From NCBI GenBank assembly GCA_039028335.1, contig JBCCIF010000090.1, forward strand, positions 1 to 13,054: a stretch of DNA of 13,054 nucleotides, written 5' to 3'. This DNA is from JABDKJ01 sp039028335. Lineage in GTDB: Bacteria > Bacteroidota > Bacteroidia > Flavobacteriales_D > JABDKJ01. Positions 1-8,006 of the stretch are shown piece by piece. Both the position numbers and the translations under genes were made by a program. Position 1 is the first letter of the stretch; every line of letters starts with the position of its first letter. The notes beneath the pieces are model-generated. The model had not been told where the DNA came from and did not search any database. It saw only the letters and a list, made by a program, of their open reading frames with translations.

Positions 1-1175
1 ATTTTATTCAAAAAAGTGCTTTAGGTGCCATTGGGACAAGTTTTTTGCCTCAATTTCTGAATGGAATGGATGCCTATTCCTTTGCGGAAAATATGAAGCG
101 CCTAGTCGTGATTCAACTTTCAGGTGGAAATGATGGCTTGAATACTATCGTGCCCTTCGAAAATGACAACTATTATCACATGCGACCGAGTATTGCAATC
201 AGCAAAGGCCAAGTGTTACGTCTAAATGATGTATTGGGAATGCATCCTTCTCTAGAAGCCCTTCATGAATTGTATAAAGAGGGTTTTGTATCTATAGTGA
301 ACTCCGTAGGTTATCCTAATCCGAATCGTTCGCATTTTCGTTCAATGGACATTTGGCAAAGTGGAGTAGGAGCAGATACCTATTCAAAAACGGGATGGAT
401 AGGGAGGTATATGGATGCCTATTGTGAACATCCACATGCATCCATCGAAATTGATTCAGCCCTTTCATTAAGCTTATATGGAGAAAAATTCAATGGAATG
501 GCTCTTGAAAATTCTGCTCGTCTCAAAAATTTATTGAACCAGCCTTACTTCAGAGAATTAATAGAAAGGAGCGAAACAATGGATCTCGATGAAGACAATT
601 TGGGTTACCTCTACAAAACATTAATTCAGACCAACCAATCTGCCGAATATATTGCAGAGAAACACGATGTAAAAAATGCCAATGTGCAATTTCCATCTTC
701 GAAATTGGGCAAAGATTTGAACATTGTATCCCAATTTATTCGATCGGGATTAAATTCACAGGTTTATTACGTCTCGCAGAATGGTTACGATACGCATGTT
801 GGACAGAAAAGGAAGCAGAGTAAATTGCTCGGTGATTTCGCACAAAGCTTGCGTGCCTTTGTTCATAGTCTGCAAAAATCAAAGGACTTTGACAATACCT
901 TGATTCTTGTTTTTTCGGAATTTGGTCGAAGACTAAAACAAAACGGCTCAGGTGGAACTGATCATGGAAAGGCGAACAATTTGTTCCTTATTGGAAAGAA
1001 CATTCAAAATCCAGGAGTTTATAACAAAGCTCCGGATTTGATCGATCTTGACGATGGTGATGTTCAATACACCATAGATTTTAGAAATGTTTATGCGGAT
1101 GTCATCCGCGATTGGTTCGGTAAAAACGAGAAAGAAATTATACGAAAGGATTTTGCTTCTCTAGGCATCATTTGA
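1..1175 (+). CDS. DUF1501 family secreted protein, 5' end cut by window edge
   Basis: The frame is open from base 3, so the gene starts outside the window; the TTG at 45 is an internal Leu codon. The 390 visible residues begin FIQKSALGAIGTSFLPQFL, which looks like the end of a Tat signal peptide (twin Arg just upstream, then a small/hydrophobic stretch), so export is expected. DUF1501 hallmarks, numbered from base 3: QLSGGNDGLNT (38-48), NRSHFRSMDIWQSG (108-121), YDTH (262-265), SEFGRR (305-310) and GTDHG (318-322). DUF1501 proteins belong to the alkaline-phosphatase-like superfamily; their substrate is unknown. In Bacteroidota and Planctomycetota the gene often follows a DUF1800 gene, which would lie left of this window. 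The natural C-terminus is present (TGA at 1173-1175). Family call is firm, biochemical role open. Confidence 0.93.
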   Translation, partial: FIQKSALGAIGTSFLPQFLNGMDAYSFAENMKRLVVIQLSGGNDGLNTIVPFENDNYYHMRPSIAISKGQVLRLNDVLGMHPSLEALHELYKEGFVSIVNSVGYPNPNRSHFRSMDIWQSGVGADTYSKTGWIGRYMDAYCEHPHASIEIDSALSLSLYGEKFNGMALENSARLKNLLNQPYFRELIERSETMDLDEDNLGYLYKTLIQTNQSAEYIAEKHDVKNANVQFPSSKLGKDLNIVSQFIRSGLNSQVYYVSQNGYDTHVGQKRKQSKLLGDFAQSLRAFVHSLQKSKDFDNTLILVFSEFGRRLKQNGSGGTDHGKANNLFLIGKNIQNPGVYNKAPDLIDLDDGDVQYTIDFRNVYADVIRDWFGKNEKEIIRKDFASLGII

Positions 1176-1210
1176 TTTTTCTATATTAGATTGACCAAAA
1201 CATAAATCTA

Positions 1211-1648
1211 ATGACCGAAAAAGTTAAAATTCCTTCCTGGTACTGGGTAATTACCATAATTCTTTTGCTTTGGAATATTACAGGACTTGCATCATTCATT
1301 ATGAGTGCTATGGCTACTAAAGCCGACTTGATGGATAGTGGATATACTGAAGCTCAGTCAGATTTAATGTTGTCATTGCCATTTTGGACCAAGTACATGT
1401 ATTTGATCGCTACTTCAACCGGATTGATTGCAGCTATTGGCTTGGTGGCAAAAAAGCGTTTTGCGTTGCCATTCTTTATTATTTCTCTAATTTTTGCTGC
1501 GATTCATCACCTCTATATCTACGCGACTACTGAAGCGCTAAGTGTGATGCCTAGTATGGATAAAGGAATGAGCATATTGGTGATATCAATTTGTATCCTT
1601 CAAATTCTGTTTTCCAGAAGCGCGAAGGATAAGGGCTGGCTCAATTAG
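1211..1648 (+). CDS. small four-helix integral membrane protein
   Basis: A 145-residue protein with four predicted membrane helices at about 12-34, 60-80, 85-105 and 118-136. It starts with IPSWYWVITIILLLWNITG and has a charged loop with YTEAQSDLM before helix 2. This layout (a WxW-type first helix, a short acidic loop, then a KKRFALPFF turn between helices 2 and 3) resembles a small membrane family often labelled 'sugar transporter' in Bacteroidota and Proteobacteria, without experimental backing that I know of. I would not assign transport. It begins 35 bases after the DUF1501 stop and may be co-transcribed with it. Its last 8 bases overlap the end of the convergent hydrolase gene. No Shine-Dalgarno site is visible, which is normal for this phylum. 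Confidence 0.82.
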   Translation: MTEKVKIPSWYWVITIILLLWNITGLASFIMSAMATKADLMDSGYTEAQSDLMLSLPFWTKYMYLIATSTGLIAAIGLVAKKRFALPFFIISLIFAAIHHLYIYATTEALSVMPSMDKGMSILVISICILQILFSRSAKDKGWLN

Positions 1649-2603
1649 AAAGAATGTTTACAAACCATTGAATCAGTTCTTTTTCATCTACAATTGACCA
1701 AGAATGAGGATGCCTTTGCCCATCCGGCTTATATCCCTTGGATCTAGTGGTGACCAGTTCGGCATGTGAATTACCCATGATTTTTAACTCGTTTACCAGA
1801 GCGGCAAGATCAATGGCATTCATTCCGTAATAATCTTTTCTTCTTGTTTCAATCCACCAATGTACATCGGGTTCAGTATAGGCGCGAACCCAGGTGCTTC
1901 GAATGGGCCCAAGATTTTTTGCTCCTCCTATGTAGCTATATATTGAATAGTCAAGATATTCATGAATAGCATCTTTAGGCGGGCCACCCAAGTTCTTTTC
2001 TAAATATTGAGAAGTCCAGATGCCCTCATTTGCAGCCAAGGGATGAAAGGCCAATTGACCAGATTTAACGGCTTCCTTATGAAAGCGAATCATGTCTAAA
2101 GGAGCATCGCAAACAGCAATTGCTCGAGGTCTAATTCTGTATTTGGACAGACTATCCGAATAAAAAAGCGATTGTTTTAAGGCCCGTGTTCCGGCCAATG
2201 ACATTCCACAAAAAAGCAGAGCATTTTGCGGTATTCCATAATTGGTGCATACCTCATTCATTTGTTGCTCAATAAATTGCATCTTGCTTTTTTTGAATAA
2301 GAACTCGACAGGATTGTCCGTTGTAACATAGAGAACTGCCAGTTGATTTTCCAGAGCCATGTTAATCAAAGCATCTGCAGAAGCCGTATCTCGTCTGCCA
2401 TGAAAAAAGACGAGCATTCCATTTGCAGTGTCTTTTGAAGGTAGCCAAAGTGTATAGCCGCTATTGACTTTTGGTATTTGAATTTCTTTTGTCAGTGTGA
2501 TTGTCCCATTTTCTGGGTACTCGACATTGATGCATTTTTGCGAAAAAACATGGCCGTAGATAAAAATGAAACATGTGATGATTAGATATTTTGCCTTTTC
2601 CAT
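1641..2603 (-). CDS. secreted alpha/beta-hydrolase-like protein
   Basis: A 320-residue protein with a signal peptide at about 1-21 (hydrophobic core, then GHVFSQ before Lys23). Alpha/beta-hydrolase features: a strand plus turn GMLVFFHG (62-69), where HG would help form the oxyanion hole; a nucleophile elbow FCGMSLAG (131-138) with probable catalytic Ser135; and a C-terminal HPHSW (298-302) with a candidate catalytic His300. The acid is unclear (Asp246 in EPDVHWW is one option). It resembles PHB-depolymerase or esterase-like secreted hydrolases, but I cannot name a substrate. Its ATG lies inside the end of the ClbS-like gene (22-base overlap), which points to co-transcription and perhaps coupled translation. 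Its 3' end overlaps the convergent membrane-protein gene by 8 bases, leaving no room for a terminator. Confidence 0.75.
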   Translation of the reverse strand: MEKAKYLIITCFIFIYGHVFSQKCINVEYPENGTITLTKEIQIPKVNSGYTLWLPSKDTANGMLVFFHGRRDTASADALINMALENQLAVLYVTTDNPVEFLFKKSKMQFIEQQMNEVCTNYGIPQNALLFCGMSLAGTRALKQSLFYSDSLSKYRIRPRAIAVCDAPLDMIRFHKEAVKSGQLAFHPLAANEGIWTSQYLEKNLGGPPKDAIHEYLDYSIYSYIGGAKNLGPIRSTWVRAYTEPDVHWWIETRRKDYYGMNAIDLAALVNELKIMGNSHAELVTTRSKGYKPDGQRHPHSWSIVDEKELIQWFVNILSN

Positions 2604-3088
2604 TTTCGTATTCTTGCGCAGGCGTTTTTATAAGGTGATGAGGTGTTCAATTGAATCATTTTCCCCATAGGGTAATGCTTGTACCATGCTGTATCATAAA
2701 GGTCTGCCTCAGATGCTGAGGCAACAAGATTTAAAATGATTCCATGATTTTTAACCAATCGTTCGATCAGCTCTTCAATTTCCATAGAAGCATAATCGGC
2801 ATAAAATTTTTGGGCCAGTTCACCTAATTCGGTCCATTTAAATCCACTCTCAGGCCATTCTATATCCTGATTGTCAACTATTTTCTTATTCCAATTGAGA
2901 ACCAATTCTCCCCAGCCCAATAGATAGGAGAGCAGGTTATGAAAACTCATTAACGTATCTTTTTTATGCCCTTCAAAATTCTTTTCTTTTGCCCTTTCAA
3001 GGGGAAAGGAATCGATTTCCCTCTTTAATTTTTCAAATTCGTTTTTTATCGCTTCGGCTAATTCGCTTTTGTTTTTAGGAACGGGCAT
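2582..3088 (-). CDS. ClbS/DfsB family four-helix-bundle protein
   Basis: A 168-residue cytoplasmic protein without signal peptide or membrane helix, matching the ClbS/DfsB family (formerly DUF1706, DinB-like fold) along its whole length. Diagnostic segments are MPVPKNKSELAEAI at the start, MSFHNLLSYLLGWGELVLNW (47-66), PESGFKWTELGELAQKFYAD (79-98), a WYKHYPMGKMIQLNT turn (135-149) and a C-terminal SPYKNACARIRKWKR (151-165). ClbS of Escherichia coli protects its host from its own genotoxin colibactin by hydrolysing the cyclopropane warhead. Most relatives, including those in Bacteroidota, have no known substrate, and no colibactin-type biosynthesis gene is visible here. Self-protection against an electrophile is therefore inference from family. 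The gene starts 24 bases after the DUF4349 stop and overlaps the hydrolase start by 22 bases. Confidence 0.92.
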   Translation of the reverse strand: MPVPKNKSELAEAIKNEFEKLKREIDSFPLERAKEKNFEGHKKDTLMSFHNLLSYLLGWGELVLNWNKKIVDNQDIEWPESGFKWTELGELAQKFYADYASMEIEELIERLVKNHGIILNLVASASEADLYDTAWYKHYPMGKMIQLNTSSPYKNACARIRKWKRQNI

Positions 3089-3112
3089 TGATTAAAGATA
3101 CGCGAGAAATAA

Positions 3113-4141
3113 TTAGCGTAGAATATTCTTTTTAAGCCATTTTCTCTTCCAAAAGAGAAGGACTGAAACAATCAGAAGTAAAGGCCAGAGCGTGATCATG
3201 AGCAATAGGAAATTTTGAATCCACTCCCAACCATTGCCAAAACCGGCTTTTGCTTTGTCGACAAAAGTCTCTTCATAGCGCACCGGTTCATTCGTTGCGA
3301 ATTCTACTTTTTCAAAAATATTCAATTGAATGCGGCTAAATTGCACTCGGTCACCTAAATAACGCAAGTAGCCTTTTTTAGCTTCTATCTCCTCGGTGAG
3401 TCTTCTGATTTTCTCCTCTGCTTCCAACACTTCTTCAATTTTTCCTGTACGCGTTCTCAGAATATCTTTGTAGCGCTCCAGGACTTCCTGTTTCGTTTTA
3501 AGCCTGCTCTCAGCATCAATATATTCTTTGGTCACATCCTGAGAATTGATTCGCTCTGAGGATAAGTGAATAGATAGCTTTTTTAAGGCATTAACTGTTT
3601 GTTGAAAATTATCGGCATTTACTTTAATGGTAATTGAATTGTTGATACGCCTATTGTCTTGCGTTTTGTTCATTTCAGAAATGAACCCATCGTTCAGTGC
3701 TGCTATATCTCCAATAACTCTTGTTGCAGAGTCCACATTTGTGACTTGAAACTCAAGACCAGCTGTCCATATGATTTTTGACTTTTTTCTAGGTTGCTTG
3801 CTTGCCTTAGAAGCGGGCGCCTTAAGACTCGAGGATGGAGAAAGGTTTGAGGCTGTCCCTTCTGATGTTATGGCATAACTAACATTTCCTGTAATATCAT
3901 TCAGTGCAAGGTTTAAGTTGTAGCCCGCATTTGAAAAAGTGCCCGCGATTTCACCAGATGATTCATCCTTGTATTCTATTTGCTCAATTGCATCGAATGA
4001 ATATTGACTGTCAGCGTCAAAGCCGATCTCGCGATCATTAATTGGGGGAGGGGCCTCGTAATTAATTCCGTCTTCTTTATATTCCTCATTACAAGAACAA
4101 ATACAAAACAATAATGTAATGATACCGAGAATGCGTGTCAT
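3113..4141 (-). CDS. DUF4349 lipoprotein with C-terminal membrane helix
   Basis: A 342-residue envelope protein. The N-terminus is a lipoprotein signal (hydrophobic 3-14, lipobox ICSC, lipidated Cys17), followed by an acidic start NEEYKED. Residues 20-118 are low-complexity and Ser/Pro/Lys-rich, probably a flexible tether. The DUF4349 domain spans about 120-332: paired strands near IIWTAGLEFQVTNVD (123-137), VNALKKLSIHLSSERINSQD (183-202), a heptad-rich helix at about 205-260 that should form a coiled coil, then strands around VQFSRIQLNIFEK (266-278). A membrane helix at 309-331 precedes a basic tail (WKRKWLKKNILR), so the C-terminus is predicted cytoplasmic. The family's role is unknown. It lies 51 bases after the metallophosphatase stop and 24 before the ClbS-like start, consistent with one operon. 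Confidence 0.9.
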   Translation of the reverse strand: MTRILGIITLLFCICSCNEEYKEDGINYEAPPPINDREIGFDADSQYSFDAIEQIEYKDESSGEIAGTFSNAGYNLNLALNDITGNVSYAITSEGTASNLSPSSSLKAPASKASKQPRKKSKIIWTAGLEFQVTNVDSATRVIGDIAALNDGFISEMNKTQDNRRINNSITIKVNADNFQQTVNALKKLSIHLSSERINSQDVTKEYIDAESRLKTKQEVLERYKDILRTRTGKIEEVLEAEEKIRRLTEEIEAKKGYLRYLGDRVQFSRIQLNIFEKVEFATNEPVRYEETFVDKAKAGFGNGWEWIQNFLLLMITLWPLLLIVSVLLFWKRKWLKKNILR

Positions 4142-4192
4142 GGTGATTTGGTTTGATTATATTTTCAACGCCTCCTCTCAATAAAAAATTGC

Positions 4193-7100
4193 CTAGAATC
4201 CAAATCCAATGAGGAAAGAAAATAAAGGGTCTTCATCACTGAAAGAAATTCTTGGTTGCAGAACCATGGCGGAAAGAACATTCATGCTCAAACCGGCTGT
4301 GGTGCTTTGTTTAAGATCACCTTCGGAATTGCCATTTAACCAAACTCTTCCAATGTCGTATCCTCCAACCAGGCCAATATCCATGGGTAGAATAAGGTTG
4401 CGCCACTTGAATAAATCAATCCTTAAATCAAAGTTTTGATAGAATATTTCATCTCCTCTGAAGCGATCATTTCTATATCCTCTTAAATAATTGTTCTGGC
4501 CTAATGTAGGCAGTTGATAGAATTGCAGATTTCCGTCTGCTCTTGACCAACCTGTTCGAGAGGCTATCGTAAATGATGGTCTGTTGCCTAAAGTCAGGTA
4601 AAATGTCTGTTCTGCACTTAAGAAGGAAATTTGCTCCTCTTCTTCTATATTGTCGAAGGCTGATGCCTTTAAATCTAAGACATAGCCCTGTTTAGGATAG
4701 CTTTGACTATCGCGAGCATTTAAGAAAAAGCCACCTGACCCACCAACATAGTTTCTTCTTTTCAATAATTCATCTGTGAAAGCAGGAGTATCAAGCACAC
4801 GCCCTTCTACATTGTCAATTTTCCAACTCAGAAATTCAGCAGCTCCATATAGATTGAATCGTTTTTTGATCCATGACTTATTGAGTTTCAATTGTCCTAC
4901 GTATTTGCTCGATCTCACCCAATTGAATTGGCGATTGTCGTCATTCGGGTTTTGACTATCATTACCCAATCCGAAATAGTTGAAATTAAAAGGATTGTCC
5001 AGAGAAAAGGTCGGTTGAATATCTATGGTATTGAACAAGGCTTCATGATAATCTCCTGAATAGAAGAGATGGAAGGCATCTCTTGAAGAAGGGGAATATG
5101 AGAAACGATAATGATGTTTGGTTTTGTAGGGATCTTTTCTAAATCCATGTCTGGTATTGACAATGTTCAATCCAAACCAAAACTTGTCATCAACTGTATA
5201 TCCGAGTATGGGAGATTCCAGCGTATTGTTATACACATGATCTTTTCGGTCATACTCATTTTCATTGAGTCGGTTACCGGTTAAATCGCGTATTCCTTTG
5301 TTGCCGGCACTCGTTATCCCATTGAGGTCATCATAAACTTTCACTCTGGATCCACCTTTAGAATTGTCTTCAATTTCGTCTTTACCGAAGCCACCGATCA
5401 CCCTAATTTGAATGGGGCTTCCCTTTCCGGAAATTTTGAATTGGTCTTTTCCGTCTTTCCCATAGAGCCTTACCTCCTTGGTTTCTTTTTTGAAGAATTT
5501 TCTTTCATATAGCTTTTCCCCTTTGCTTTTGTCTTTTGTTAAATCGAATACGCGAACAATGACATTTCCCCCTTCTAATTTTTCAACTTCGAAAAGCTCA
5601 CCTTTGTCTGATCCTGGAATGGACACGTTTGTGGAAATGTAATCGTACAATTTTCGTGCAATATCTTTCAGATGTCCTCTCCTCGATTTTAGTTTGCTGA
5701 CCAAATCGTCATGTGTGATTTCATACACTTCTTTAGGTAAATCACGTGCTGCTTTTTCAATAACTTCATCTGTAAGATTTTCTTGCAAATAAGAAATTTG
5801 TTTTTCCCAGTCCGACCATTCCAATTCATGTAAGAAATACCGATCAAAATAGCGCGCATTGAAACTTTGCCACTTGACATCTTTCAGATTGTCTCTGAAC
5901 GGCTTGAATTTTCGAACTGCAAATTCCCCAACCAGCCAAGGCACAACACCATCAAATCGATAGAAGGCCTGATCTCGATCACGAGGAATTGGTCGGTAAA
6001 TCGTTTCGCCATTTTCTTCAATAGTTGCCCAACGCCATTGATCGTCATGTCTATCCCAATCGTGTATGAAAAGATCAAACAGACGAGAACGAAGGGTCCA
6101 TTCCTGATCAATTTTTATTTTGTTGTCTTTGCTTTGCAAGTCCAGTAAATCGAGGTAAGAGATGATCTCTTTAGAATTACCTAAATGAGGAGAGTTCTCT
6201 CTATTACCCGCTGGCCGGTCTTCAAGTAAATAAAGTTCTTCATTGAAGAGCGGATTATAAAATCCCAGTCTTTCTTGACGTTGCAAATAGACAAGTTTGG
6301 GCTTGGTATAATAGATGCCTGCAGCTCTAGATAGTTCAGGAATGACCAATGCTCCAAAAGGGTGACTTGCAGAATTCAAATCCGAGAATATATCAATGGC
6401 TTTTAAATCGGCTAAAGTCGGATCAACCAATTTGGTATAATCTTTTAGGACTGAACGCATGGCAAAGTGTTCGCCATTTTCTGTTTCTAAACGTAAAGAA
6501 TTCGAAGCCATACCACCACCTTTTTTAATCGGGGTTAGCCCGCCCAACTCAGTTTCAAGGTTAACTACAGGGACTTCTACTGGCGTTGTCCAGGTGTCTC
6601 GGTATTGATCTCCAAAGAAAAATCGCTTTCCTTTTTTTGCTCTGAAACGTGCACCTGCTGCAATGACTTTACTTGTTTCCAGATCATCTCCACTCGGGTA
6701 AACCTCTTTTATCTGTTGGGTTCCAGCAATTGGGTCAACTAGTTTTCTTCTTTCCAGCAATTTGCCATTTTGATGATCCTGGTCAAATGTCCAAAACTCC
6801 ATCCATACTTCACCGTCCTGATAAAAGTGCAATTTTGAATATCCGATATTGGAAGAGGCAAAGAGTGCTTCGCCATTCTTAGAAACATGTGTCTCTTTGC
6901 TGCCCGATCCGCTGATAATATAATGATGCTTGCCTTGAAGGGTGTATTGCAGATTGTGATCGTGACCTGCCGCAAAAATGACATTCTTATTTTGTTCAAG
7001 AAGGTCCATTATACCGTCTTTCATTTCTTGGTATTTCGGATGTGGAATATCTTGAATATTACCCGTTACCGTTCTTTGCATGGGCATGATAGAACCGATT

Positions 7101-7903
7101 AGGGGCAAAGGAAGATAGGCTTCTTTTTTCCAAGATGTTAATGGAAACAAATGTGTTTTCATTGAGAAATTTCCATCATGTTCTCCATTGCTAAAAAATG
7201 GATGATGCATCATGACCACTATTTGATCATTCTTGTGTTTGAAGAATATCGCTTGTAATTCTTGTAAAAACTGCTGGCGCGATTTTACCTCACACCCCTT
7301 GTTGATGTTTTTGTCTTTATGCCAATTATGCAACCACCATTGCGTATCTATGAACACATAGTAGAGATCTTTTTGAATTTTTTTGACTTTTGGGTCACCA
7401 CAAGCATTATTAGGATACCATTTTACTTTTTTATCTTCATAGTAGTCCTGAACATAGTCTTCTTGACGCTTAATCGCTTTACGTCCTCCGGCTTTGCCTT
7501 TATTCCAATCGTGATTTCCCGGAATAAAATAGGATTTGCCATCGTGATCCTTAAGCACATCTAATTGCGCATTCAGTTCTTTTTCGGCTTCGCTTCTCTT
7601 TTCATCCTCCTTTTTAGGAAGTCCGGTTGGATAGAGATTATCTCCTAAAAATACGATCGAACTGTTTTCCCCAGCTTGAGCAAGTTCATTTTTAAGATGG
7701 TTGAGTAAGTATTTTTGCTTGGCATCAAAATTTTCGTGGCTGCCTGCATCACCCACTAGAAAAAGTGTTTCTTTTTTTTCTTTACTCGGAAGATCAGCAA
7801 AAGACGCTGGTTTATCATAATTATAAAAGGTCTTACCGATATTGGTACAAGACGGAATAAAGAATAAAAGCAAGGCGGTAAGGATCGTCAGTTTAAAGCG
7901 CAT
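4193..7903 (-). CDS. metallophosphatase / kinase-like / Omp85-type barrel lipoprotein
   Basis: A 1236-residue outer-membrane protein. The N-terminus carries a lipoprotein signal ending IPSC (Cys19; Pro at -2 is unusual). Residues 45-330 are a calcineurin-like metallophosphoesterase with all metal motifs: GDAG (51-54), GDN (87-89), GNHD (129-132), HH (233-234) and GHDH (313-316). A middle region (about 430-700) has GGGMASNSLRL (462-472), AMRSVLK (481-487), HDWDRHDDQWRW (614-625) and PIPRDRDQAF (638-647), which resembles the catalytic loop and metal-binding Asp of CotH/HipA-type kinases. Residues 812-850 hold two RTX-like turns. The C-terminal barrel (about 895-1236) has the LRGY signature (1140-1143) of Omp85 loop 6 and ends in Phe. 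Fusions of this kind occur in Bacteroidota, usually annotated only as metallophosphatase or BamA/TamA-like. With Omp85 topology the enzymatic part would be periplasmic. Substrate unknown. Confidence 0.88.
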   Translation of the reverse strand: MRFKLTILTALLLFFIPSCTNIGKTFYNYDKPASFADLPSKEKKETLFLVGDAGSHENFDAKQKYLLNHLKNELAQAGENSSIVFLGDNLYPTGLPKKEDEKRSEAEKELNAQLDVLKDHDGKSYFIPGNHDWNKGKAGGRKAIKRQEDYVQDYYEDKKVKWYPNNACGDPKVKKIQKDLYYVFIDTQWWLHNWHKDKNINKGCEVKSRQQFLQELQAIFFKHKNDQIVVMMHHPFFSNGEHDGNFSMKTHLFPLTSWKKEAYLPLPLIGSIMPMQRTVTGNIQDIPHPKYQEMKDGIMDLLEQNKNVIFAAGHDHNLQYTLQGKHHYIISGSGSKETHVSKNGEALFASSNIGYSKLHFYQDGEVWMEFWTFDQDHQNGKLLERRKLVDPIAGTQQIKEVYPSGDDLETSKVIAAGARFRAKKGKRFFFGDQYRDTWTTPVEVPVVNLETELGGLTPIKKGGGMASNSLRLETENGEHFAMRSVLKDYTKLVDPTLADLKAIDIFSDLNSASHPFGALVIPELSRAAGIYYTKPKLVYLQRQERLGFYNPLFNEELYLLEDRPAGNRENSPHLGNSKEIISYLDLLDLQSKDNKIKIDQEWTLRSRLFDLFIHDWDRHDDQWRWATIEENGETIYRPIPRDRDQAFYRFDGVVPWLVGEFAVRKFKPFRDNLKDVKWQSFNARYFDRYFLHELEWSDWEKQISYLQENLTDEVIEKAARDLPKEVYEITHDDLVSKLKSRRGHLKDIARKLYDYISTNVSIPGSDKGELFEVEKLEGGNVIVRVFDLTKDKSKGEKLYERKFFKKETKEVRLYGKDGKDQFKISGKGSPIQIRVIGGFGKDEIEDNSKGGSRVKVYDDLNGITSAGNKGIRDLTGNRLNENEYDRKDHVYNNTLESPILGYTVDDKFWFGLNIVNTRHGFRKDPYKTKHHYRFSYSPSSRDAFHLFYSGDYHEALFNTIDIQPTFSLDNPFNFNYFGLGNDSQNPNDDNRQFNWVRSSKYVGQLKLNKSWIKKRFNLYGAAEFLSWKIDNVEGRVLDTPAFTDELLKRRNYVGGSGGFFLNARDSQSYPKQGYVLDLKASAFDNIEEEEQISFLSAEQTFYLTLGNRPSFTIASRTGWSRADGNLQFYQLPTLGQNNYLRGYRNDRFRGDEIFYQNFDLRIDLFKWRNLILPMDIGLVGGYDIGRVWLNGNSEGDLKQSTTAGLSMNVLSAMVLQPRISFSDEDPLFSFLIGFGF

Positions 7904-7928
7904 ATTTGGATCAACTTAAAATAGGCAA

Positions 7929-7958
7929 TGAAGATATTAATCTTTGCTTTGAGAACAA
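7929..7958 (-). promoter_or_regulatory. weak candidate promoter for the metallophosphatase gene
   Basis: On the minus strand a TTG (7956-7958) is followed after 19 bases by TATCTTCA (7929-7936). This is a partial match to the Bacteroidota -33 TTG / -7 TAnnTTTG pattern with correct spacing, about 25 bases before the ATG at 7903. The -7 element lacks the final TTTG, so this is only a candidate. The rest of 7904-8006 shows nothing else I can name. Confidence 0.25.
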
Positions 7959-8006
7959 CGGAAAAATTTATTTCTAAAGCAACCTAAAGTAAAAATGAAT
8001 GCTGGC

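Noticed and set aside
45..47. TTG as the real start of the DUF1501 gene
   Set aside because: The frame stays open to the left edge and encodes a Tat-signal-like stretch before it, so the start is outside the window.
3089..3112. TATCTTTA near 3093-3100 (minus strand) as a promoter for the ClbS-like gene
   Set aside because: It differs from TAnnTTTG at the last base, has no properly spaced -33 box, and lies within a 24-base gap inside an apparent operon.
4171..4176. AGGAGG (minus strand) as a Shine-Dalgarno site for the DUF4349 gene
   Set aside because: It lies about 29 bases before the ATG, too far for use, and such sites are rarely used in this phylum.
5689..6148. Opposite-strand and alternate-frame reading frames inside the metallophosphatase gene
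   Set aside because: They lie fully inside a strongly supported coding sequence and have no recognisable domain or sensible composition.
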